This document shows, piece by piece, positions 1 through 5,357 of a stretch of 5,357 nucleotides of DNA (position 1 is the first letter of the stretch; every line of letters begins with the position of its first letter). The stretch comes from an uncultured Opitutia bacterium. GTDB lineage: Bacteria; Verrucomicrobiota; Verrucomicrobiia; Opitutales; UBA953. The stretch spans positions 1 to 5,357 of the forward strand of contig CAIRWP010000180.1 in NCBI GenBank assembly GCA_903882335.1, in the 5' to 3' direction. The position numbers and the translations under genes are program-made. The notes beneath the pieces are model-generated. The model searched no databases and was not told the origin of the DNA. It saw nothing but the letters and a program-made list of their open reading frames with translations.

Positions 1-122
1 CCGCCCCCAAGGAACTCGGCCAGGGCCTGAAGGCCGCCGCCGACCACTTCCTCGACGAACAGGCCGGCGTGCTGATCGTCCCCGACAGCAAGGCGGGCGA
101 GCTGGTCTTCCTCGCCCTTTAA
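1..122 (+). CDS. C-terminal end of an unidentified protein, possibly the last blade of a beta-propeller (5' part outside window)
   Basis: An open frame enters from the left edge (first full codon at 3) and ends at TAA 120-122, giving 39 residues that begin APKELGQGL and end PDSKAGELVFLAL. Codon use is GC-rich at third positions like the genes downstream, which supports real coding. The pattern of a short helix-like stretch, then a hydrophobic strand (VLIVP), a turn (DSKAG) and a final strand (ELVFLAL) resembles the closing strands of SMP-30/NHL-type beta-propellers, where a phrase like 'LLVPDxxAGTL' is common. That resemblance comes from memory of the family and rests on very few residues, so the identity is weak; it could be the end of another beta-rich protein. 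A strong hairpin about 30 bases after the stop separates it from the next gene, so it is probably not in the same transcription unit. Confidence 0.6.
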   Translation, partial: APKELGQGLKAAADHFLDEQAGVLIVPDSKAGELVFLAL

Positions 123-128
123 GGCAGG

Positions 129-164
129 ATAGGGCTGGGGCTAGGGTCAGCGCCAGGGTCAGCA
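129..164 (+). repeat. Three degenerate 12-nt tandem units (AGGGTCAGC core)
   Basis: The 9-mer AGGGTCAGC occurs exactly at 143-151 and again at 155-163, a period of 12 nt. A third, poorer unit (ATAGGGCTGGGG) sits one period upstream at 129-140. The last unit also forms much of the left arm of the hairpin at 151-178. It may be a small noncoding repeat or a chance by-product of hairpin evolution; three units are too few to decide. Confidence 0.4.
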
Positions 165-178
165 ATCTGGCCCTGGCG
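151..178 (+). terminator. Strong GC-rich hairpin, probable terminator of the upstream gene (no U-tract)
   Basis: The left arm CGCCAGGGTCAG (151-162) pairs over its full 12 bp with CTGGCCCTGGCG (167-178), with a single G-T wobble and a four-base CAAT loop. It begins 28 bases after the TAA at 120-122, a normal place for a 3'-end structure. The bases that follow (AAGCCTGC) are not T-rich, so this is not a classic intrinsic terminator. It could instead be a Rho-associated or RNA-stabilising hairpin, or a small dispersed palindromic element. The structure itself is certain; the terminator role is inferred. Confidence 0.55.
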
Positions 179-250
179 AAGCCTGCTCCGCGCGGTTAAT
201 CGACAGAAAATAAAGGCGACCCGGCGTACAGCGGGCTGGAGTTATCCCGG

Positions 251-270
251 CGTCCGATAAGTATCGGGCG
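251..270. promoter_or_regulatory. Near-perfect 9-bp inverted repeat just upstream of the cytochrome gene start
   Basis: CGTCCGATA (251-259) and TATCGGGCG (262-270) are inverted copies separated by two bases, with one mismatch (T253 opposite G268, a wobble in RNA). The site ends eight bases before the ATG at 279, where a ribosome binding site would normally lie, and no purine-rich Shine-Dalgarno is visible there. As DNA, the 20-bp palindrome is a plausible operator for a dimeric repressor. As RNA, it can form an 8-bp stem with an AAGU loop that could gate translation. Nothing in the window identifies a regulator. The geometry is directly seen; the function is a guess. Confidence 0.45.
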
Positions 271-278
271 TCTCAGCG

Positions 279-3200
279 ATGCCCCTGCGTTGCCTCACCT
301 TTCTACCCTTCCTCGCCGCGCTGGCATTCGGCGCGACGCCGGAGGCGCGCATCGACGAGAAACATCGCGCCTTCCTCAAGGAATACTGCGTCGAGTGCCA
401 CAACGCGGATAAGCAGAAAGGAAAGCTCCGTCTCGACGATATCGCCTTGAAGCTTGATACGGTGCAGCTCGCGGACCGTTGGCAGAAGATCCTGAATCAA
501 GTCAACTCGGGGGAGATGCCGCCCGACGACTCCAAGCAGCCGGCTCCGGTCGCGAAGGCCGATTTCCTCGAGATGCTCTCCGGCACGCTCGTCACCGCGC
601 GGAAGACCATCGGTGACGCCCATGGCCAGATCACGATGCGTCGTCTCAACCGACGCGAATACAAGAATACCCTCCGCGACCTGCTCGGCATCGATCTGCC
701 CGTCAATGAACTGCCCGCCGACGGCGGCGCCGGGGCCTTCGATACCGTGGGGGCCTCGCTCTTCATGTCGTCGGACCAGTTCGAACGCTATCTGGCGCTC
801 GGACGTCAGGCGATCGACGAACATTTCATCCGCTTCGCCCCGACGAAGGCCCTGAAGATCCGGACCGAAGCCGAGGCCTACGCGAATCCGCGCATCACCA
901 AGTCCTACGCCGAGCGCGTCGACTGCCATGAACGCTATGTCGCCTGGACCAAGGCGGTCGATGAGGCCGCGGCCCGCCCTGAAAACAGTACCATCATCGC
1001 GACCCTTACGGCCGAAAAGAAGGGCAACGCTACCTACCGCTATTACCAGTGGCAGCGCATCCCGGGCGCACCCAGCCCGGAGAAATTCGGCTACCTCGAC
1101 GCCATCCACGCGGACGAGCAAGGCCGACGCAATTGGGTCCACTCCGCCCCCCAGCAGCGAGCCTACCTGGCCAACCCCGCGACGAAGACGGGCTCCTTTC
1201 TCACTTACGCGGACGTCTTCGCCAACCCCTACCAGCCTTTCAACGTCCCCGGGAACTGGCCCGCCGGCCGCTATAACGTCCGCGTCCGGATAGCCGCCAC
1301 CGCCGACACCCCCAAGTCACGGCATTTCGTCGAGTTCGGACCGTTGCAGGGCGCGGTCGCGAGCACGCATGAGGTGACGGGCACGATGGAGCGGCCGCAG
1401 CTCCTGGATATCCCGCTGGAAATCACGAGCAAGGGTAGCCGCGGTTTCTTCCTGCGCGAACGAGGCTCCTCCGACTCGAACGAACGCGCCCTGCAGATCT
1501 TCGGCGAAGCCCTCCGTCGTAACGGCGTCGGACCGGAATTCGCCCTCTGGATCGACTGGATTGAGATCACCAACGTCGACGGCCAGATGGTCACACACAA
1601 GCAAAGGCGCGAAGTCGAACTCCACGCCAACGCGATGGTCGGCGGGACTTATAACGGCTATTTCAAGGGAGGCCACGAGGCCGCGCAGGCGTTCCTCGCC
1701 ACGGGCAAACCGCAGAAAGGCATCCCCGACGGGCAGGAAGCGAAATTCCGGGTCAAGGTCTTTGAGCAGAACGGCCCGAGCTTCCGGCGCTACCTGGAAG
1801 ATCCGCTCACGAAGACGGGCGCTTACCTGACGATTCACAATGTCCACAAGGAGGAAGCCATTACGCTCCCGCCTGATCAGCCCTCGGGCTGGCTCAAGAC
1901 CAAGCACGTGACCCCGACGGTCCCGCCAGGAGAATACCTCCTACGGCTCCGCATCGGCGCGACCCCGGACGCCCCGAAGGAAAGACGCTACCTGGCCGTC
2001 GGTACGCGCCTTTCCGGCGAGGAGGACTTCACGCTCCTCGAGACCCGTGAGGTGACCGGTAGCATCACGGACCCTCAGGTGATGGAATTGCGCGTGAACG
2101 TTACGGCGGACAGCCCGCGGACATTCATCCTCCGCGAGAAGCGTGAGGTCAAATTGGACTTGGAACGCTATGAGGCCGCTCGCAAGCAGACCGGCATGGG
2201 TCCGCCTCCGGCGCTCTGGATCGACTGGGTCGAATGGGAAGGCCCCTTGCCGGCTGAAGGGAAGGCCGCCACGACCAGGCCGATCTTGACCCGCGGCGAA
2301 GGCCAGACCGACGAAGATCAGGCGCGAGCCTGCTTAGCCGACTTCGCCCAGCGCGCCTTCCGGGGACGGTCGGCCGAAGCACCGTTCCTCGCGCGGCTCC
2401 TAGGAATCTACCGCGCCGGCCGCCAAGGCGGGCTCGACCACGAGCGCGCTCTGCGTGAACCGCTCAGCGTGATCCTCGCCTCCCCCGGCTTCCTCTATCT
2501 CTCCGAACCCAACCCCGGGAAAGGATCTCGCCGGCTCGACGACCTCGAACTCGCCTCCCGTCTATCCTACTTCCTCTGGAGCGCCCCTCCCGACGCCGAG
2601 CTCCTGCGCCTTGCCGAAAAGAACACCCTACACGAGCCCGCCATCCTGAGCGCGCAAGTCGACCGCCTCATCGCCGACCCGCAGTCGTCCGCCTTCGTGA
2701 CCGGGTTCACCCATCAGTGGCTTGGCCTGCATCGCCTGGATTTCTTCCAGTTCGACACGAAGCTGCACAAGGATTTCGACGACAGCACCAAGGCCGCCGC
2801 CCGCAATGAGGTCTATCAGACCATCGACCATATCCTGCGCCATGGCGACAGCCTCAACCGCCTGCTCAAGAGCGACTACGTGGTGATCAACGGTTTGCTC
2901 GCCGATTACTACGGATTGAGCGAGGTGAGCGGTGACGCCTTCCGCAAGGTGACGCTCCCCCAGGATTCGCCTCGCGGCGGACTGCTCGGCATGGCCGCCA
3001 TCCTGGCCATGGGCAGCAACGGCCGCGACACCAGCCCGGTCGAACGAGGTGCTTGGATCCTGCGCAAGCTGTTGCACGAACCACCGCCCCCTGCCCCGCC
3101 GAACGTACCGCAGCTGAATCGCCTCGAAGACAAGCTCCTCTCCACCCGCGAACGCCTCGCCGCCCACCAGGAGCAACCCCAGTGCGCCCAGTGCCACCGT

Positions 3201-3563
3201 AAGATCGACCCCATCGGCTTCGGGCTGGAGAATTTCAACGCCACCGGAAAATGGCGGACGACGGAGACTTACGAGAAGAAGGGGGTCGGCCTTAAGACCT
3301 GGCCGATCAGCCCGGCCGGCGCCTTTTACAAAGGATCGAGTTTCAAGGACTACTTCGAGCTCCGCGACCAGATCGCCGCCCACCCGCAGAAGTTCGGCCG
3401 CGGCTTCACCGAGGCCCTCGTGGAGTATGGCATGGGGCGTCCGTTCGGTTTCCTCGACGAACCGCTCGCCACGACCATCCTCACGGAAGCGCAGGCCAAA
3501 GACTATCAGATGGCCGCCTTCATCCGTGCGCTCGTCCTCTCCGAAATTTTCCAAACCAAATGA
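279..3563 (+). CDS. Exported di-haem planctomycete-type cytochrome c protein (PSCyt1-DUF1587-[duplicated insert]-DUF1595-DUF1592-DUF1588-DUF1585)
   Basis: This 1094-residue protein starts at the only usable codon: an in-frame TAA lies at 258-260, and the ATG at 279 opens a Sec signal peptide (hydrophobic core about residues 5-18, likely cleavage after AFG or FGA). Domains in order, with rough limits: PSCyt1 25-105 with haem motif CVECH (37-41) and GEMPP (78-82), whose Met80 is a candidate distal ligand; DUF1587 118-182 (RRLNRREYKNTLRDLLGID); a long insert of about 190-660 holding two copies of one beta-rich module; DUF1595 676-740; DUF1592 752-880 (LASRLSYFLWSAPPDAEL); DUF1588 897-995, with its proline run PPPPAPPNVP (935-944) and a second haem motif CAQCH (969-973); DUF1585 1022-1092. 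The domain order is standard for the family; function is not established, but two CxxCH motifs indicate covalent c-type haems and electron transfer outside the cytoplasm. The insert suggests glycan or surface binding (inference). The stop overlaps the next start by four bases. Family assignment is secure; substrate is unknown. Confidence 0.95.
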   Translation: MPLRCLTFLPFLAALAFGATPEARIDEKHRAFLKEYCVECHNADKQKGKLRLDDIALKLDTVQLADRWQKILNQVNSGEMPPDDSKQPAPVAKADFLEMLSGTLVTARKTIGDAHGQITMRRLNRREYKNTLRDLLGIDLPVNELPADGGAGAFDTVGASLFMSSDQFERYLALGRQAIDEHFIRFAPTKALKIRTEAEAYANPRITKSYAERVDCHERYVAWTKAVDEAAARPENSTIIATLTAEKKGNATYRYYQWQRIPGAPSPEKFGYLDAIHADEQGRRNWVHSAPQQRAYLANPATKTGSFLTYADVFANPYQPFNVPGNWPAGRYNVRVRIAATADTPKSRHFVEFGPLQGAVASTHEVTGTMERPQLLDIPLEITSKGSRGFFLRERGSSDSNERALQIFGEALRRNGVGPEFALWIDWIEITNVDGQMVTHKQRREVELHANAMVGGTYNGYFKGGHEAAQAFLATGKPQKGIPDGQEAKFRVKVFEQNGPSFRRYLEDPLTKTGAYLTIHNVHKEEAITLPPDQPSGWLKTKHVTPTVPPGEYLLRLRIGATPDAPKERRYLAVGTRLSGEEDFTLLETREVTGSITDPQVMELRVNVTADSPRTFILREKREVKLDLERYEAARKQTGMGPPPALWIDWVEWEGPLPAEGKAATTRPILTRGEGQTDEDQARACLADFAQRAFRGRSAEAPFLARLLGIYRAGRQGGLDHERALREPLSVILASPGFLYLSEPNPGKGSRRLDDLELASRLSYFLWSAPPDAELLRLAEKNTLHEPAILSAQVDRLIADPQSSAFVTGFTHQWLGLHRLDFFQFDTKLHKDFDDSTKAAARNEVYQTIDHILRHGDSLNRLLKSDYVVINGLLADYYGLSEVSGDAFRKVTLPQDSPRGGLLGMAAILAMGSNGRDTSPVERGAWILRKLLHEPPPPAPPNVPQLNRLEDKLLSTRERLAAHQEQPQCAQCHRKIDPIGFGLENFNATGKWRTTETYEKKGVGLKTWPISPAGAFYKGSSFKDYFELRDQIAAHPQKFGRGFTEALVEYGMGRPFGFLDEPLATTILTEAQAKDYQMAAFIRALVLSEIFQTK
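1164..1568 (+). repeat. Internal module copy 1 of the cytochrome insert (residues 296-430)
   Basis: This is the first of two homologous segments inside the 279-3563 product. Shared landmarks with copy 2, in the same order, are YLxxPxTKTGxxLT at its start, PxGxYxxRxRIxATxDxPKxR in the middle (residues 328-348), then EVTG (365-368), FFLRE (390-394), and ALWIDWIE (422-429) at its end. The central 27-residue stretch (328-354) has 13 identities with copy 2. Alternating hydrophobic residues suggest a beta-sandwich resembling carbohydrate-binding modules; this is an inference from pattern, not from a profile hit. A helix-rich lead-in (about 206-295) may belong to the same unit. Confidence 0.8.
1791..2237 (+). 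repeat. Internal module copy 2 of the cytochrome insert (residues 505-653)
   Basis: This second copy begins with YLEDPLTKTGAYLT and ends with ALWIDWVE (645-652), with PPGEYLLRLRIGAT (549-562), EVTG (591-594) and FILRE (616-620) between. It lies about 209-226 residues after copy 1. At the DNA level only short exact matches survive, such as ACGAAGACGGGC and CTCTGGATCGACTGG, so the duplication is old and diverged and not an assembly artefact. A helix-rich stretch (441-504, with HEAAQAFLATG) precedes it, as a comparable stretch precedes copy 1. DUF1595 starts shortly afterwards. Confidence 0.8.
3560..3563 (+). promoter_or_regulatory. ATGA stop/start overlap (translational coupling site)
   Basis: The start codon of the DUF1552 gene (3560-3562) and the TGA of the cytochrome gene (3561-3563) share ATGA. 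The preceding bases (TTTTCCAAACCAA) contain no Shine-Dalgarno sequence, so the downstream gene is probably translated by ribosomes terminating on the upstream one. This implies linked production of the two exported proteins. Confidence 0.75.
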
Positions 3564-4846
3564 GCCGAACCGACCTCAGCCGCCGTCACTTCCTCCGCGC
3601 CGCCGGCACGCTGATCGCCTTGCCCGCGCTGAGTTCGCTCGGCTTCAAGGCCTTCGCCGCCGAGAAGCCCGTCAGCCAACCGAAGCGGATGGTCTTCCTG
3701 GGCTTCGGCTATGGCGTCACCAACGAGACTTGGTTCCCTTCGCTCAAGGACACCGGCGCCGACTACGCCCTGCCTGCCGGACTCGCCCCGCTCGCCGAAC
3801 ACAAGAAGGACTTCACGCTCGTCCAAGGCCTCTCGAATAAGTTCAGCGATGAGGCCCACTGGGGGAGCACCTTCTGGCTCACGGGGGCCAACCGCTATTC
3901 CGAGCCCGGCCAGAGCTTCCACAACGGCATCTCCGCCGACCAAGTCGCCGCCGCCAAGCTCGGCATGAATACGCGTTATGGCTCCATCCGTCTCGACTGC
4001 GCGAACGCCGTCGACTCCGGCCACGGCCCCGGCTCGATGGCCTGGGATGCGCGAGGTAAGCCGCTGGTCGGACACGAGAACCCGGTCGCCGCCTATCATC
4101 GTCTGTTCTCCGACGAGACCATGCCGCTCGCCCAGCGCCAGGCGCTGCTCGCCCAGCAACGCAGCGTGCTCGACGCCGTGCTCGAAGACGCCGCCCGCGT
4201 CCGTCGCGGCCTCTCGCGCGCCGACACCGACAAGCTCGACGAATACTTCCAGAGCGTCCGCGATATCGAACTCCGCCTCTCCAAAGACGAGCAATGGCTC
4301 GATCGCCCCAAGGCCCGCGCGCCCTTCCCGGAGCCCAAGCCGGGCCTCGCCGGCAAAGACGAGATCAAGGTGATGTACGACCTCATCGTCGCGGCGCTCC
4401 AGACCGACAGCACCCGCGTCCTTACCTACCGTCAGCCGGTCAGCTCGCTCCTCGCCAGCCTCAGCGTCAAGGTCGCCTCGCACGACATGAGCCACTACGC
4501 TCCCGGCGAACGCATGGAAGCTTCCCAAAAGCGCGACCTCGAGCAAAGCAGGCTGCTGGCCGGCCTCTTCGCCAAGCTCAAGGCGACGAAGGAAGCCGAC
4601 GGCTCCAGCCTCTTCGACCACACCACGATCGCTTACGGCAGCAATATCCGGACGATCCACTACCTCGACAACTGCCCGACGCTGATCGCCGGCGGCGGCT
4701 CCGGCATCCGACTGGGTCAGCATATCGCCCTCCAAGGCAAGAGCACCCCGCTCTGCAACCTCTGGCTCACCCTGCTGCAAGGCAGTGGCGTGAAGGTCGA
4801 CAGCCACGGCGACAGCAATGGCGTCGTCAAGGAACTCACTCTCTGA
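3560..4846 (+). CDS. Tat-exported DUF1552 (HXXSHH family) protein
   Basis: This 428-residue protein has a textbook twin-arginine signal, SRRHFLRAAG (7-16), a hydrophobic stretch to about residue 30 and an AxA site (AFA, 31-33). Tat export means it is folded in the cytoplasm before transport and acts in the periplasm. The mature part matches DUF1552 through its whole length: RMVFLGFGYGVTNETWFP (43-60), HWGSTFWLTG (100-109), the SADQ segment (125-128), the helical DKLDEYFQSVRDIELRL region (224-240), HDMSHY (308-313) and the C-terminal YGSNIRTIHYLDNCPTLIAGGG part (359-380). The family is named for an HXXSHH motif; here the last position is Tyr313, giving HXXSHY. No catalytic activity is established for the family as far as I know. 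DUF1552 genes very commonly follow DUF1592-type cytochromes, as here, which argues for a functional pair. Length is usual for the family. The start is fixed by the Tat signal and the ATGA overlap. Confidence 0.95.
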   Translation: MSRTDLSRRHFLRAAGTLIALPALSSLGFKAFAAEKPVSQPKRMVFLGFGYGVTNETWFPSLKDTGADYALPAGLAPLAEHKKDFTLVQGLSNKFSDEAHWGSTFWLTGANRYSEPGQSFHNGISADQVAAAKLGMNTRYGSIRLDCANAVDSGHGPGSMAWDARGKPLVGHENPVAAYHRLFSDETMPLAQRQALLAQQRSVLDAVLEDAARVRRGLSRADTDKLDEYFQSVRDIELRLSKDEQWLDRPKARAPFPEPKPGLAGKDEIKVMYDLIVAALQTDSTRVLTYRQPVSSLLASLSVKVASHDMSHYAPGERMEASQKRDLEQSRLLAGLFAKLKATKEADGSSLFDHTTIAYGSNIRTIHYLDNCPTLIAGGGSGIRLGQHIALQGKSTPLCNLWLTLLQGSGVKVDSHGDSNGVVKELTL

Positions 4847-4852
4847 ACTCAT

Positions 4853-5357
4853 ATGAACACCCTAAGACTCCTCGCCCTCACCCTCGCCCTGCCCGTCTTC
4901 GCCCAGGACGGCTTCACGCCGCTCTTCAACGGCAAGGACCTTTCCGGCTGGGACGGCGAACCGGGGCTCTGGGCCGTCGAGGACGGCGTGATCGTCGGCA
5001 CGAGCGAAGTCGGTAAGCCGAAGACGAATTCGTTCCTCATCTGGAACGGCAAGGTGAAGGACTTCGAGGTCCGCGCCACGGTCAAGGTCGTCGGCGATAA
5101 CAACTCCGGCGTGCAGTATCGCAGCCGTCGTCTGCCCGAAGTGACGCCTTGGACGATCCTCGGCTACCAGTGCGACGTCCATCCGACCGACGTCCATACG
5201 GCGATGACCTACGAAGAACGCGGACGCGGCATTTTTGGCTACAACGGCGTCGACGTGGTGATGGACCCGACCGGCCAGCGCTGGCAGGTCGGCGAACGCC
5301 CGCGCGTGCAGGCCGATATCTCCCAGTATAACGAGTTCACGGTCATCGCCCGCGGCA
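4853..5357 (+). CDS. Exported DUF1080 / 3-keto-disaccharide hydrolase family protein, N-terminal part (3' end outside window)
   Basis: The frame opens at ATG 4853, six bases after the DUF1552 stop, and runs off the right edge after 168 codons. The start is bounded by an in-frame TGA at 4844-4846. MNTLRLLALTLALPVFA is a Sec signal peptide with likely cleavage at VFA|QDG (17/18). The mature N-terminus FTPLFNGKDLSGWDG (21-35) is the hallmark opening of DUF1080 (PF06439), followed by LWAVEDGVIVG (39-49), NNSGVQYRSR (83-92) and LGYQCDV (103-109), all typical of this concanavalin-like beta-sandwich family. Members whose activity is known hydrolyse 3-keto-glycosides; many paralogues in PVC bacteria are uncharacterised. 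The family is usually 200-280 residues, so roughly the last third is missing from view. There is no Shine-Dalgarno close to the ATG (AAGGAA at 4829-4834 is too far). The tight spacing suggests co-transcription with the two genes before it. Confidence 0.93.
   Translation, partial: MNTLRLLALTLALPVFAQDGFTPLFNGKDLSGWDGEPGLWAVEDGVIVGTSEVGKPKTNSFLIWNGKVKDFEVRATVKVVGDNNSGVQYRSRRLPEVTPWTILGYQCDVHPTDVHTAMTYEERGRGIFGYNGVDVVMDPTGQRWQVGERPRVQADISQYNEFTVIARG

Noticed and set aside
196..230. Possible sigma-70-like promoter: TCGACA (200-205) as -35 with AT-rich AAAATAAAG or TACAGC as -10.
   Set aside because: No TATAAT-like hexamer occurs at 16-18 bases from TCGACA; the spacings are wrong, so I do not call a promoter, although one must lie somewhere in 123-278 if the hairpin at 151-178 ends the upstream transcript.
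1062..1080. A 6-bp inverted repeat (CCGGGC / GCCCGG with a 7-base loop) inside the cytochrome gene.
   Set aside because: Short GC palindromes of this size are expected by chance in GC-rich coding DNA, and it has no positional significance.
2628..3554. A 308-codon open frame on the - strand opposite the C-terminal domains of the cytochrome.
   Set aside because: Same register effect as above; the sense strand encodes DUF1592, DUF1588 and DUF1585 continuously with well-kept motifs.
3506..4852. A 448-codon open frame on the - strand covering the whole DUF1552 gene.
   Set aside because: It lies in the same codon register as the sense gene, so its openness only reflects the absence of TTA, CTA and TCA codons in a GC-biased gene. 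Its translation is low-complexity Ala/Glu/Gly/Val without recognisable motifs, while the sense frame is a clear family member.
4294..5016. A + strand 240-codon frame bridging the DUF1552 end and the DUF1080 start.
   Set aside because: Its product is Arg/Pro/Gln-rich shadow sequence in a shifted frame; both genes it overlaps have strong family matches and export signals in their own frame.
1..5357. Search for tRNA or rRNA genes, CRISPR arrays, insertion sequences, attachment sites or phage genes.
   Set aside because: No cloverleaf-like segment, regularly spaced repeats, transposase motifs or terminal inverted repeats were seen; apart from 123-278, almost every base is coding.

Overview
The window is GC-rich and densely coded on the + strand. 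It carries paralogous families typical of Planctomycetota and Verrucomicrobiota: a planctomycete-type cytochrome c protein (PSCyt1/DUF1587/DUF1595/DUF1592/DUF1588/DUF1585), a DUF1552 (HXXSHH) protein with a Tat signal, and a DUF1080 (3-keto-disaccharide hydrolase family) protein. These families, with the absence of clear Shine-Dalgarno sites, suggest a member of the PVC superphylum. I lean towards Verrucomicrobiota, but the phylum is an inference from family content and not from a marker gene.

Layout. Positions 1-122 hold the last 39 codons of an upstream + strand gene, possibly the final blade of a beta-propeller. Positions 123-278 are the only real intergenic stretch. It contains a short 12-nt-period repeat that runs into a strong 12-bp hairpin (151-178), probably the terminator of the upstream gene, and a near-perfect 9-bp inverted repeat (251-270) eight bases before the next start codon. 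Positions 279-3563 encode a 1094-residue exported protein with two CxxCH haem motifs about 930 residues apart. Between its DUF1587 and DUF1595 parts lies a long insert made of two diverged copies of one module, each ending in ALWIDWxE. Positions 3560-4846 encode the DUF1552 protein, whose start overlaps the previous stop as ATGA. Positions 4853-5357 encode the first 168 residues of a DUF1080 protein, six bases after the DUF1552 stop; the window edge cuts it.

How the genes may work together. The 4-base overlap and 6-base gap make 279 to beyond 5357 a likely single transcript. All three products have export signals (Sec, Tat, Sec), so they should act in the periplasm or at the cell surface. Pairing of a DUF1592-type cytochrome with a DUF1552 protein is a recurrent arrangement in these phyla, and its biochemical role is not established to my knowledge. 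With duplicated carbohydrate-binding-like modules in the cytochrome and a 3-ketoglycoside hydrolase family protein next door, the most economical guess is a periplasmic or surface system that oxidises and cleaves a glycan, with the haems passing electrons. That guess is inference. The most notable directly visible features are the internal duplication in the cytochrome and the inverted repeat at its start codon.
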